Position numbers and translations under genes: made by a program. Source: Rhodopseudomonas boonkerdii (GTDB taxonomy: Bacteria; Pseudomonadota; Alphaproteobacteria; Rhizobiales; Xanthobacteraceae). Taken from it: 64,000 nucleotides of DNA. Under the pieces are notes generated by a model that worked only from the letters and a program-made list of their open reading frames with translations, ran no database searches and had not been told where the DNA came from. Where the stretch lies: contig NZ_CP036537.1 of the NCBI RefSeq assembly GCF_021184025.1, forward strand, positions 5,084,001 through 5,148,000, in the 5' to 3' direction. Within the stretch, counting starts at the first letter, position 1, and each line of letters opens with the position of its first letter. Of this stretch, positions 36,377-45,518 are shown one piece after another.

Positions 36377-37198
36377 ATGACACCGCACATGCCGCCCCGA
36401 GACTGGACTGCCATCCATTGGCCCGACATCGCCAAGGGCGACCCGTCATCGTGGATCGCGGTGCTCCCGCTGGCAGCCACCGAACAGCACGGGCCGCATC
36501 TGCCGCTCGCGACGGATGTGATGATCGCCGAGGCCTATCTCGCCGAGGTGCAGCGTTTGTTGCCGGTGGACATTCCGGTGACCTTCCTGCCGGTGCAGCC
36601 GATCGGCATTTCCACCGAGCACCTCGCCTTCCCCGGCACGCTGACGCTGCCGACCGAGATCGCCCTGCAGACCTGGACGGCGATCGGCGAAAGCATCGCA
36701 CGGGCCGGCGTGCAGAAGCTCGTGATGGTGACCAGCCACGGCGGCAACAGCGCGGCGATGACTCTGGCCGCGCAAGATTTACGCGCCGAATACGGCATGC
36801 TGGTTGCGACCACAAGCTGGTCGCGCTTCGGCGTACCGGATGGTTTGTTCACGGATGAGGAAATCCGCCACGGCATCCATGGCGGCGCCGTCGAGACCTC
36901 GATCATGCTGGCGCGCTATCCGGAGCATGTCCGCAAGGACAAGATCGCCAATTTCACGCCATCGACCATCGCGATGGAGCAACGATATCGCTGGCTCTCC
37001 GCGAGCCGTCCCGCGCCATTCGCATGGCAGGCGGAAGACCTCCACGCATCCGGCGCAATCGGCGATGCCGCGCAGGCGACCGCCGAGAAGGGCGAGCAAT
37101 TGCTTACCCACGGCGCGAAAGCGTTCTGCGAGTTGCTAAATGACATGCACCGGTTCGATGTGACTGTGTTCGATTGCGAGCCGGATGCAGGGGCATAA
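36377..37198 (+). CDS. creatininase-family amidohydrolase
   Basis: 273 residues. Metal ligands of the family are recognisable: Glu and His in ATEQHGPHLPLATD, His in TSHGGNS and Glu in HGGAVETS. Members hydrolyse cyclic amides such as creatinine, or act on formamidopyrimidines and related intermediates. Divergence from an NMT1-type importer suggests a shared substrate, perhaps a heterocyclic amide (inference). The family is firm, the substrate is not. Confidence 0.9.
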   Translation: MTPHMPPRDWTAIHWPDIAKGDPSSWIAVLPLAATEQHGPHLPLATDVMIAEAYLAEVQRLLPVDIPVTFLPVQPIGISTEHLAFPGTLTLPTEIALQTWTAIGESIARAGVQKLVMVTSHGGNSAAMTLAAQDLRAEYGMLVATTSWSRFGVPDGLFTDEEIRHGIHGGAVETSIMLARYPEHVRKDKIANFTPSTIAMEQRYRWLSASRPAPFAWQAEDLHASGAIGDAAQATAEKGEQLLTHGAKAFCELLNDMHRFDVTVFDCEPDAGA

Positions 37199-37436
37199 GC
37201 TTCTCCGCCGTCACGACCAGGACAGCGACGCGCGAACACCTCTACCCTCCAGTGAAGCTTCGCGTCGCGCAGGGGGAGAGGTAAGAAGAGCCCGCAGATC
37301 GCGAAATTTGTGTTTCACCGACGACACAGTCCCGAAACCAAATAGTTCGAACGGGTCTCGAACCCGATCCTTTCAGGCTCCGACTGATGGGCATGCAGGC
37401 CAATACGGACTGCACCTCAACAGGATGGAGTTTCTC

Positions 37437-37706
37437 ATGTCGATCAAGTCCAGGATTGCTGCCATTGCTCTCGTTGCCATGACCGCCGCCGGCGCCATGG
37501 CGTCCTCGACCCAGCAGGCTCAGGCCAAAGGCCCGGGTATCGGCTTCGGTATCGCCGCCGGTCTCGCGGGCGCCGCCATCGTCGGATCGGCTGTCGCCGC
37601 CAGCAATGGCTACTACGGTTATGACTACGGCTACCGCTGTGGTTGGGTCCGCCAGTATGACGTCTACGGCAATTACATGGGCCGTGTCCGCACTTGTAAC
37701 TACTGA
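37437..37706 (+). CDS. small secreted glycine/tyrosine-rich protein
   Basis: 89 residues: signal peptide (AAIALVAMTAAGAMASS), a glycine/alanine hydrophobic stretch GIGFGIAAGLAGAAIVG, then YYGYDYGYRCGW and a C-terminal cysteine. GGATGGAG lies before the ATG at 37437; an in-frame ATG at 37425 is less likely. Similar short envelope proteins are common in Rhizobiales with no known function. A strong terminator follows, so the gene is probably monocistronic and well expressed. Confidence 0.75.
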   Translation: MSIKSRIAAIALVAMTAAGAMASSTQQAQAKGPGIGFGIAAGLAGAAIVGSAVAASNGYYGYDYGYRCGWVRQYDVYGNYMGRVRTCNY

Positions 37707-37776
37707 TCGAGCTTGATCGGCTGATGTGGAGTTGCGTCCGGCACGGGCGCCTCATCCACCCCGTGTCGGACCACTC

Positions 37777-37815
37777 GACCCGCCCGGTTACCCCCGGGCG
37801 GGTCTTCTCTTTGTG
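37777..37815 (+). terminator. rho-independent terminator
   Basis: GACCCGCCCGG (37777-37787), loop TTACCC, CCGGGCGGGTC (37794-37804): a perfect 11-base-pair stem, followed by TTCTCTTTG. It ends the small secreted-protein gene. Confidence 0.85.
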
Positions 37816-37982
37816 TAATGGAGACGTCATAAAGCGATGTCAGATAGCGGGTGTGCCGGGATGGAGATCCGCCTCCCGTTTTAAACATGACATGACGACT
37901 GTGGCCGCCTCACCCGGACGAATCGGCTGCTTTCGTGGAATATCGAGTGGCCGTTATCGGCGACAGTTAAGGGTGGCGCTGC

Positions 37983-39992
37983 GTGACGAGCCTCTGTTTC
38001 TTGCGAGATTCCGCTGCAAGGCGCGTACCGATCGGTGCTGCGATTGGCGTGCTCACTTTTGGCGGTATCGCTGTAGCCGCCGACCTGCCCGTGAAGACCC
38101 GGCCGCAGCCTGCATACAACTGGAGCGGCTTCTATATCGGCACCCATATGGGCTATGGCGGCGCAGAGCTCGGCGCGAATACTAATCCACAGGCGTTGCA
38201 GGGCGTCTTTTTCCCATCTACATCGACCGGCCTGATCGGCGGCTTTCAGGGCGGCTATAACAGGCAATTCGACAACAATATCGTGCTCGGCGCCGAAATC
38301 GATGCGAGCTTCATCAGCCCCGCGGATACCGCGCGCCTCGGCACTGATCCGTACCATACCACCTTCGACTATTTCGCCACCGCGCGCGGGCGCGTCGGCT
38401 ACGCTGTCGGAACGTGGCTGCCTTATGCGACAGCCGGTTTTGCCTGGGGCAAGACCAAGATCAATCTTCTCGATGCCGACGGCAATATCTTCGCAACCGA
38501 GCAGAAGGACCATATCGGCTGGACCGTCGGCGCCGGCGTCGAGGCCGCGGTCGGCGGCAATTGGACCGCCAAGCTCGAATACAACTACATCGACCTTGCG
38601 CGGCAAACCTATGGGCTCGCCAGCTTTGGCCTGCCTGCGGTCGATGTCGAACCGAAGATCCATGCGGTGAAGCTCGGCCTGAACTACCGCTTCAACGACA
38701 TGCCGTCCTGGTTGCCGACGACGCCGATCAAGGGCCGATCCACGCTGCCCGAGCCGACCGACTGGAACATCCATTACCAGACGACCTTCATCGGCTCTGG
38801 CTATCCCAGCTTCCGTTCGCCCTACGAGGGCACCAACAGCCTGTCCGGCAGCCGCCAGTTCAAAGAGACTTTCACCACCACCGCCTTCCTCGGCTGGCGC
38901 CTGTGGGACGGCGGCGAGTTCTATTTCAATCCCGAGATCGCGCAGGGTTTCGGCTTCAACGGAACCCTCGGCGTTGCCGGCTTCCCCAATGGCGAAGCGC
39001 AGAAGGCTGGCGGCGCCTATCCGAAAATCCGCCCGCAGCGCTACATGTTCCGCCAGACCTTCGGCCTTGGCGGCGAGCAGGAAGATGTAGCTGACGGCCC
39101 CAACCAACTCGCCGGCAAGCGCGACATCGACCGCATCACGCTGACCATTGGCCGATTCGCGATTGGTGATTTCTTCGACGGCAACGCCTATGCGAAGGAC
39201 CCCCGCGCCGATTTCATGAACTGGGCCATGTGGGCCTCCGCCGCCTATGACTTCCCGGCGGACCTGCCCGGTTACACCCGCGGCGGCGTGATCGAGCTGA
39301 ATCGCAGGGACTGGGCGGTACGCGCCGGCCTGTTCCAGGTGCCGTCGCAACCGAACAGCGACACCCTCAACTTCAAGTCCGGCGGCGCCGTGGTGGAATT
39401 CGAGGAGCGGCATCAGATTTTCGATCGCCCCGGCAAGGTGCGCGTCGGCGCCTTCCTTAATCGCGGCAGCACCGGCAGCTATCGCGGCGCGCTCGCGATC
39501 GCGGCCACCGACCCGCTGCTCGACATCAACGACGTGATGGCCTCCATCCGCAAACCGCGCGACAAATACGGCTTCTATCTCAATGGCGAGCAGGAAATTG
39601 CCGACGAGATCGGCCTGTTCGGCCGCGCCAGTTGGAATGACGGCCAGAACGAAATCCTGTCATTTACGGACATCGACCGCAGCATCTCCGGCGGTCTGTC
39701 GATCAAGGGAGGACGCTGGGGCCGCGCCGCGGACACCATCGGCATCGGCGGCGCCATCAACGGCCTGTCCGCCGCGCATCGGGATTTTCTGGCGGCCGGC
39801 GGCAACGGATTGCTGATCGGCGACGGACGGCTGAATTACAGCAACGAGCGCATCTTCGAAACGTTTTACGCCTATGCGATCGACAAGAACCTGACCTTCA
39901 CGGCGGACTATCAGTTGATCGTCAACCCCGCCTACAACGCGGATCGCGGCCCGGTGTCGATCTTCTCCGGGCGTTTGCACGGGGATTTCTGA
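37983..39992 (+). CDS. outer-membrane protein: Omp25/31-like barrel fused to a porin-like barrel
   Basis: 669 residues with a signal peptide ending VAA-DLPVK. Residues ~44-235 match small Omp25/Omp31/RopB-type eight-stranded barrels (YNWSGFYIGTHMGYGG, then AKLEYNYIDL and GLNYRF). Residues ~245-669 look like an OprB/carbohydrate-porin barrel (WNIHYQTTFIG, then GGVIELNRRDWAVRAGLFQVP), ending in aromatic FSGRLHGDF for BAM recognition. Two barrels in one chain is unusual for outer-membrane proteins. Possible roles are sugar uptake and surface structure. The frame is clean throughout. Confidence 0.83.
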   Translation: MTSLCFLRDSAARRVPIGAAIGVLTFGGIAVAADLPVKTRPQPAYNWSGFYIGTHMGYGGAELGANTNPQALQGVFFPSTSTGLIGGFQGGYNRQFDNNIVLGAEIDASFISPADTARLGTDPYHTTFDYFATARGRVGYAVGTWLPYATAGFAWGKTKINLLDADGNIFATEQKDHIGWTVGAGVEAAVGGNWTAKLEYNYIDLARQTYGLASFGLPAVDVEPKIHAVKLGLNYRFNDMPSWLPTTPIKGRSTLPEPTDWNIHYQTTFIGSGYPSFRSPYEGTNSLSGSRQFKETFTTTAFLGWRLWDGGEFYFNPEIAQGFGFNGTLGVAGFPNGEAQKAGGAYPKIRPQRYMFRQTFGLGGEQEDVADGPNQLAGKRDIDRITLTIGRFAIGDFFDGNAYAKDPRADFMNWAMWASAAYDFPADLPGYTRGGVIELNRRDWAVRAGLFQVPSQPNSDTLNFKSGGAVVEFEERHQIFDRPGKVRVGAFLNRGSTGSYRGALAIAATDPLLDINDVMASIRKPRDKYGFYLNGEQEIADEIGLFGRASWNDGQNEILSFTDIDRSISGGLSIKGGRWGRAADTIGIGGAINGLSAAHRDFLAAGGNGLLIGDGRLNYSNERIFETFYAYAIDKNLTFTADYQLIVNPAYNADRGPVSIFSGRLHGDF

Positions 39993-40000
39993 CGCGCCCC

Positions 40001-40115
40001 CCTCATCCTGAGGAGCATGCCGACGGCATGCGTCTCGAAGGATGGCCACAAGCTTTGAGCCAGGCCATCTCATGGTTCGAGACAGCGCTTCGCGCCTCCT
40101 CACCATGAGGCGGGG
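40001..40115. repeat. palindromic repeat, CTCATC-GAGGAGC family, copy 3
   Basis: CCTCATCCTGAGGAGCATG to CTCCTCACCATGAGGCGG with the internal TCTCGAAGGATGG / CATGGTTCGAGAC pair. It fills the gap between two convergent genes. Confidence 0.85.
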
Positions 40116-40130
40116 GGATTACCCCGCCCC

Positions 40131-41759
40131 TCATACATCCAATGGCTGGAATGAAGCCGCCTGCGCCATCGCCCAGGCATCGCGGAAGCGTCGATCATCG
40201 GTGCCGTGAATCAGCTCGTTCGGTCTCAGCTCCGGATAAAGCTGCGTGAACGACATCACATCATTGTCCGATGAACGATGCGAGAAATGCATCGCCCGGA
40301 TCTGCTGCGGATGTTCGAGACCTGCCGCCGCGATCAGCTCGGCCAGTGCATGCAGCGTCGCCTCATGAAAATTCAGCACACGATCCGTCTTCTGCGGGAT
40401 CGCGAGCGCGCGCGCACGCGTGGGGTCCTGCGTGGCGACGCCGGTCGGGCAGCGATCGGTGTGGCAGCTCAGCGACTGAATGCAGCCGAGCGCGAACATG
40501 AAGCCTCGTGCCGAATTGCACCAGTCGGCGCCGAGCGCCATCGCGCGGGCGATGTCGAAAGCAGTCGCGATCTTGCCGGATGCGCCGATCTTGATGCGAT
40601 CGCGCGCACCGATGCCGATCAGCGCATTGTGCACGAAGTTCACGCCCTCGCGCATCGGCATGCCGAGATGATCCATGAATTCCAGCGGCGCCGCACCGGT
40701 GCCGCCTTCCTTGCCGTCGACGACGATGAAGTCCGGATAGATGCCGGTCTGCAGCATCGCCTTGCAGATGGCGAGGAATTCCCAGGGATGGCCGATGCAC
40801 AGTTTGAAGCCGGCAGGCTTGCCGCCGGACAGACGACGCATCGTGTCGATGAACTGCATCATCTCGACCGGCGTCGAGAACGCCTTGTGATAGGGCGGCG
40901 AGATGCAGTCCTCTCCCATCGCCACGCCGCGGATGCGCGAGATTTCCTCCGACACTTTCGCCGCCGGCAACACCCCGCCATGGCCGGGCTTGGCGCCCTG
41001 ACTGACCTTGAGCTCGACCATCTTGATCTGGTCGAGTGCGGCTCGCGCGGCAAATTTGTCCGGATCGAAGTTTCCGTCCCCGGTGCGACAACCGAAATAG
41101 CCGGAGCCGATTTCCCAGATCAGGTCGCCGCCTTCCTGTTCGTGATAGGGGCTGACGCCGCCCTCACCGGTATCGTGGGCGAAGTTGCCTTTCTTCGCCC
41201 CGGCATTCAGCGCACGTATGGCGTTCGGGCTGAGCGCACCGAAACTCATGGCGGAAATGTTAAGCACCGAAGCCGAATAGGGTCGCAGGCAATCCGGCCC
41301 GCCGATGGTGATGCGAAACTGCTCGGCGGCATGCGGCTTCGGGGCGACCGAGTGGTTCATCCACTCATAACCCTCTTCATAGACGTTTTTCTGTGTACCG
41401 AACGGACGCTTGTCGAGCACCATCTTGGCGCGCTGATAGACGACCGCCCGCGTATCGCGGCTGAACGGCATGCCGTCTTTCTCGCTCTCGAAGAAATACT
41501 GCCGCATCTCGGGGCGGATTTCCTCGAGCAGGAAGCGGATATGCGCCGAGATCGGATAGTTGCGCAGGACCGCGTGGTCTTTCTGCAGCAGATCGTGAAA
41601 TCCGAGCGCGGCGAGACAGCCGAACACGGTGGCGGGAATGACAATGAGATGGATCAGCCGGTGATCCCAGATGCCCATGCCGACCAGGAAAAGCGTGGCC
41701 ACGCTGCAGATCGTCAAGACGATAAAGCGCGGCGTGAACGGTAGCATCACGGTTTGCAT
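40131..41759 (-). CDS. FMN-binding glutamate-synthase-like protein
   Basis: 542 residues. One or two N-terminal membrane helices (about 5-50) precede a GltS-type FMN barrel: SAMSFGALSPNAIRALN, VSQGAKPGHGGVLP and VDGKEGGTGAAP. The [3Fe-4S] motif C-x5-C-x4-C lies in GCIQSLSCHTDRCPTG. The amidotransferase domain of true glutamate synthase is absent, so ammonia-dependent or unrelated oxidoreductase activity is likely; the substrate is unknown. The start is taken at the ATG 41759 (MQTVMLPF); an open frame to 41819 adds a non-conserved stretch. Confidence 0.88.
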   Translation of the reverse strand: MQTVMLPFTPRFIVLTICSVATLFLVGMGIWDHRLIHLIVIPATVFGCLAALGFHDLLQKDHAVLRNYPISAHIRFLLEEIRPEMRQYFFESEKDGMPFSRDTRAVVYQRAKMVLDKRPFGTQKNVYEEGYEWMNHSVAPKPHAAEQFRITIGGPDCLRPYSASVLNISAMSFGALSPNAIRALNAGAKKGNFAHDTGEGGVSPYHEQEGGDLIWEIGSGYFGCRTGDGNFDPDKFAARAALDQIKMVELKVSQGAKPGHGGVLPAAKVSEEISRIRGVAMGEDCISPPYHKAFSTPVEMMQFIDTMRRLSGGKPAGFKLCIGHPWEFLAICKAMLQTGIYPDFIVVDGKEGGTGAAPLEFMDHLGMPMREGVNFVHNALIGIGARDRIKIGASGKIATAFDIARAMALGADWCNSARGFMFALGCIQSLSCHTDRCPTGVATQDPTRARALAIPQKTDRVLNFHEATLHALAELIAAAGLEHPQQIRAMHFSHRSSDNDVMSFTQLYPELRPNELIHGTDDRRFRDAWAMAQAASFQPLDV

Positions 41760-41928
41760 GGACCTGCTCGCAAGTGGTGGGCCTTCAGCCTTACGAAGTT
41801 CGGATGACGGACAAATCACAGACTGGGCGCCAGCCTAGCGCATCAAGCTCATCCAAGTCTTGTGATGCCATGAAACGACAAAACCCACGCCGGAGCGCGG
41901 GTTTTGCAATGCGGTAGGTATCCGCTCC

Positions 41929-42040
41929 GCCCTCATGGTGAGGAGCGCGCCCTTGCGCGCGTCTCGAACCGTGAATGGCCCGGCTTGGAGCTTGCGGCCA
42001 TCCTTCGAGACGCCACTGGGCGGCTCCTCAGGATGAGGGG
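41929..42040. repeat. palindromic repeat, CTCATC-GAGGAGC family, copy 4 (inverted)
   Basis: CCTCATGGTGAGGAGCGC through GGCCATCCTTCGAGACGCC to GGCTCCTCAGGATGAGGGG: the same element as at 40001-40115 in the opposite orientation. The FMN protein gene lies between these two inverted copies. Confidence 0.85.
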
Positions 42041-42052
42041 ACTGAGCGCGCG

Positions 42053-42826
42053 TCAGCGCTCCACGAAAGCCTTCTCGATCACGAAATGGCCGGGCTTGTT
42101 GCCGCTGCCTTCGGTAAAATTGCGCTTCTCGAACATGGCCTTCAGGTCTTCGAGCATTGCCGGGCTGCCGCACAGCATGACGCGGTCGGTCGCGATGTCG
42201 AGCGGACCCTGGCCCATGTCCTTGAAGATCTGGCCGGACTCGATCAGGTCGGTGATGCGGCCGCGATTGCGGAACGGCTCGCGGGTGACCGTCGGGTAGT
42301 AGGTGAACTTGTCCTTCATCAAGTCGCCGAACAGTTCGTCCTTCTGCAGCCGTTCGACCAGGCGCTCGCCATAGGCCAGCTCGGAGACCTGACGGCAGCC
42401 ATGCACCAGCACGACCTGCTCGTACTGCTCATAGACTTCGGGATCCTTGATCAGGCTGGCAAAGGGCGCGAGGCCGGTGCCCGTGGACAGCATCAGCAGG
42501 CGCTTGCCCGGCAGCAGACTGTCGGTGACCAGCGTGCCCACCGCCTTGCGCGCGACCAGGATGGTGTCGCCTTCCTTGATCTTCTGCAGGCGCGAGGTCA
42601 GCGGGCCATCCGGTACCTTGATGCTGAAGAATTCGAGTTCTTCCTCGTGATTGGCGCTGGCCATCGAATAGGCCCGCAGCAGCGGCTTGCCATCGACTTC
42701 GAGGCCGATCATGGCGAACTGGCCGTTCTGGAAACGGAACGAGGTGTCGCGGGTGGCGCGGAAGGAGAACAGCGTGTCGGTCCAGTGCTGGACGGAGGTT
42801 ACGGTTTCGCGGTGAAAGGCGCTCAT
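42053..42826 (-). CDS. fpr: ferredoxin--NADP(+) reductase
   Basis: 257 residues, the size of bacterial Fpr. FAD-binding RAYSMAS is at about 51-57, NADP-binding LSTGTGLAPFASLI follows, then LVHGCRQVSELAY and the C-terminal FVIEKAFVER typical of subclass IA/alphaproteobacterial Fpr. It moves electrons between NADPH and ferredoxin or flavodoxin, and is often induced by oxidative stress. Stands alone, with the previous gene on the same strand and no obvious operon. Confidence 0.94.
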   Translation of the reverse strand: MSAFHRETVTSVQHWTDTLFSFRATRDTSFRFQNGQFAMIGLEVDGKPLLRAYSMASANHEEELEFFSIKVPDGPLTSRLQKIKEGDTILVARKAVGTLVTDSLLPGKRLLMLSTGTGLAPFASLIKDPEVYEQYEQVVLVHGCRQVSELAYGERLVERLQKDELFGDLMKDKFTYYPTVTREPFRNRGRITDLIESGQIFKDMGQGPLDIATDRVMLCGSPAMLEDLKAMFEKRNFTEGSGNKPGHFVIEKAFVER

Positions 42827-43190
42827 GGGATATGATTTTCCGGTGCGGACTTAGCTTAGAACGATTACATTCCGAGCCGCGTCAGATGCTGAGAAGCCCT
42901 TGCGGCACTTGGCTAATTCGGTTTCTCGCAGATGCGAGTGACATGTATTCAAAGACACCTGGAAGTGCAATTGCGGATTGAGTGAGGCGGGTCACAAATT
43001 TGCAAACCAGGTTACCGGCCGGCAAGAGCCAAATTTGATCCGGGACATTTAATTTCTCCAGGCTTCCGTTTCCGGATCGATCCTTATCAGCAGCCCCCTG
43101 CTGGATTGGTTGCACCGGTTCCGGTAATTTCCGCTCCTTCGGGAGTCGCGCCGAGCCGCTCCCGCGTTCAATCCTCGGCGCAAGGCCTTG
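42827..43190. other. gene-free divergent region
   Basis: 364 bases between the divergent fpr and ATP-grasp genes. A locally AT-rich stretch (about 42960-43060) may hold promoters for both. I see no open frame, RNA gene or repeat worth naming. Confidence 0.4.
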
Positions 43191-44198
43191 ATGACCCAGT
43201 TTCGCGCCATTCGCGCCGGCAAGCCGGCCCATTACCCCGACCAGACGATCTATGCGGAATATGCCGCGGACGCGCTGGGGCTGACCTTTGCCGAACGCGA
43301 TGGCGGCAACGGACTGATCTTCGAAGTGTCCGGCGCCGGCCAACGCGCCGTCTTCGGCGCCGGGCGCGGTTCGTTCTTCCCGCAGAATACGGCGACCGCA
43401 GCGACGCTGGCCAATGACAAGCACATGGCCAATGTGCTGATGGCCCGCGCCGGCCTCGCGACGCTGGGCGGCGATTATTTCTTCCTGCACGACCGGCACC
43501 GGAAACATCGCCCACCAGGTCATGAACGCCTCGATGCCTATGGCTATTTCAACGATCTCGGCAATCGCGCCTTCATCAAACCGCTCAATGGCTCTCGCGG
43601 CGACTTTGCTCAGATCGTCGATGGCCTCGATGCGCTGACGACGTATCTGGACAGCGTCGAACGACACTATGACGCGGTGCTCATTCAGCCGGTCTGCACC
43701 GGGCGTGAATTCCGCGCGCTCCTGCTGGACGATGAGATCGTCTATTCGGTGGTGAAAGCCGAGCCCTCGGTGATCGGTGACGGCGAGACGTCTCTTCGCG
43801 ATCTCGTCGCCGCCGAGCAGCCGATGCTGGAATGGCAGGGCATCTCCGCAGCGCCGCTCGACCCGCGCCCGGGCAAACCCGATTTCGTGCCTGCAAAAGG
43901 CGAATATGTCTGGCTGGACGGCCGACACAATCTCAGCGCCGGCGGCGGCATGGCATTCGACGAACCCGACAATGCGGAAGCTGCATTCGCCGCTGCACGA
44001 ACGGCGTTGAAGGCGCTTGGGCTCCGTGCCGGCGCTGTCGATTTCTTCACGAACATTGAAGGCGATTCCGAGCCGTTGCGCGTCATCGAGGTCAACGCCA
44101 ATCCCTCGATCCGCTTCCTCGAAGACGCCGGCCGCGCGGACCTGATCCTGCGCATCTGGCGCCACACCTTCGCATCGCTGGGCCTGACCGATGTTTAA
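43191..44198 (+). CDS. ATP-grasp ligase, cyanophycin-synthetase-like
   Basis: 335 residues of the ATP-grasp fold: NDKHMANVLMARAGLATL (lid/central domain), RAFIKPLNGSRGD (ATP-binding lysine), VCTGREFRALLLDDEIVYSVVK, GDGETSLRDLV and the metal-binding VIEVNANPSIRFLED. The VxGDG...L pair and the order match the ATP-grasp (G) domain of cyanophycin synthetase. That enzyme links amino acids by isopeptide bonds after phosphorylating a carboxylate. The Mur-ligase half of that enzyme is encoded by the overlapping next gene. The product formed is unknown. Confidence 0.82.
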   Translation: MTQFRAIRAGKPAHYPDQTIYAEYAADALGLTFAERDGGNGLIFEVSGAGQRAVFGAGRGSFFPQNTATAATLANDKHMANVLMARAGLATLGGDYFFLHDRHRKHRPPGHERLDAYGYFNDLGNRAFIKPLNGSRGDFAQIVDGLDALTTYLDSVERHYDAVLIQPVCTGREFRALLLDDEIVYSVVKAEPSVIGDGETSLRDLVAAEQPMLEWQGISAAPLDPRPGKPDFVPAKGEYVWLDGRHNLSAGGGMAFDEPDNAEAAFAAARTALKALGLRAGAVDFFTNIEGDSEPLRVIEVNANPSIRFLEDAGRADLILRIWRHTFASLGLTDV

Positions 44199-45513
44199 CC
44201 TGCCCAAATACGGCACCGGTGGTATCGGCCTCGCACGCCTTGCGCTGCTGCTCGATGCGCTATCCATCGATCGTGCGCGTCTGCAACGGCATTCGCTCGT
44301 CATCACCGGCTCCAACGGCAAGGGCTCGACTGCCGCCTTCTGCGCCTCCATCGGCCGCGCCTTCGGCCTGCGCACCGGGCTGTTCACGTCACCGCATCTC
44401 TATCGCTTCAACGAGCGCTTCCGGATCGACGGCGAGCCTGTGGACGACGAATTGCTCGACGCACTCGTGCTGCGCGTCGCCACGGCGATCGCCGATCTCG
44501 AACATCACGGCGTCCACGAGACCTTCGGTGCTTTCGAGGCGCAGTTCGCGCTGGCCTGCCTGTATTTCCAGGAAACCGGCTGCGACCTCGCCGTGTTCGA
44601 AGCCGGCATTGGCGGACGCTACGACCCCGTGCGGCTGATCGGCGCCGCGCTCACTTGCGTCACCTCCGTCGATCTCGAACACACCGCGCTGCTCGGCAAT
44701 TCGCTGGCGTTGATCGCCTCCGACAAGAGCGACGCCTGCGCCAGCCATGGCACCGTGATCTATGGCGAGAACTGCCTGCCGCTCCGCTTGCATCTGGCGG
44801 AGTATAATCGGAGCCGCCATGTCAGCGGCCTGCATGTGGGCGAAGACATCGTCATCAATAACGTGGTGACCTCGGCCAAGGCGCAAAATTTCAACTGCCG
44901 CGTTGGCGCAACCATTTTGCGCGGCCTCGAGATAGGCCTACACGGCGAATTCCAGCTCAACAATGCCTCCATTGCCGCGGCGCTGTTCCTGCTGTGGATG
45001 CAGCGCATGCATCCGGATGCCGACGCCACGCAGATCGATCATGCGATCCGCACCGGCCTGCGCGAGACCGCATGGCCAGGTCGCCTTGAAGTGATCCAGC
45101 GCGAACCGCTCACGGTGATCGATGTCGGCCACACACCGGACGGCGTGATGCAGGCGCTGCGCGGGCTGCACGCCGTGCATGGCAAGGACGACTGGCTGCT
45201 GGTGCTTGGCGTGTCCGCCGACAAGAATGTGGACGAGATCGCGCGGCATCTGGCACCGCATTTCGGCGCCATCGTCTGTACCCGTGCCTATCACAAGGGC
45301 GCCGATGCGCGTGTGGTCGGTGCCGCCGCGCGCAAGGCGCACGGGACGGCGCGCATCCATGTAGCCAATGCGATGGAGGATGCGGTGAGGCTCAGCCAGC
45401 AACTGGCGCGCACCGTGCCACGGAAAATCTATGTCGCCGGCGGGCTTTTCGTGGCGATCGAATATGCGACCGTGCTGCGCGGGGGCAAGGCCGACGAGCT
45501 GCAGTTTTTCTGA
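44191..45513 (+). CDS. Mur-ligase/FolC-like ATP-dependent amino acid ligase
   Basis: 440 residues. The P-loop TGSNGKGS is at 39-46, then TSPHLYRFNERF, AGIGGRYDPV, SVDLEHTALLGNS and the C-terminal DVGHTPDGV. These are FolC/Mur ligase motifs, but the usual DGAHNP reads DVGHTP. A housekeeping FolC is normally beside accD in this group. Here the gene overlaps an ATP-grasp ligase by eight bases, which suggests a two-subunit ligase rather than folate metabolism. A FolC paralogue remains the alternative. Confidence 0.82.
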   Translation: MFNLPKYGTGGIGLARLALLLDALSIDRARLQRHSLVITGSNGKGSTAAFCASIGRAFGLRTGLFTSPHLYRFNERFRIDGEPVDDELLDALVLRVATAIADLEHHGVHETFGAFEAQFALACLYFQETGCDLAVFEAGIGGRYDPVRLIGAALTCVTSVDLEHTALLGNSLALIASDKSDACASHGTVIYGENCLPLRLHLAEYNRSRHVSGLHVGEDIVINNVVTSAKAQNFNCRVGATILRGLEIGLHGEFQLNNASIAAALFLLWMQRMHPDADATQIDHAIRTGLRETAWPGRLEVIQREPLTVIDVGHTPDGVMQALRGLHAVHGKDDWLLVLGVSADKNVDEIARHLAPHFGAIVCTRAYHKGADARVVGAAARKAHGTARIHVANAMEDAVRLSQQLARTVPRKIYVAGGLFVAIEYATVLRGGKADELQFF

Positions 45514-45518
45514 AACAC

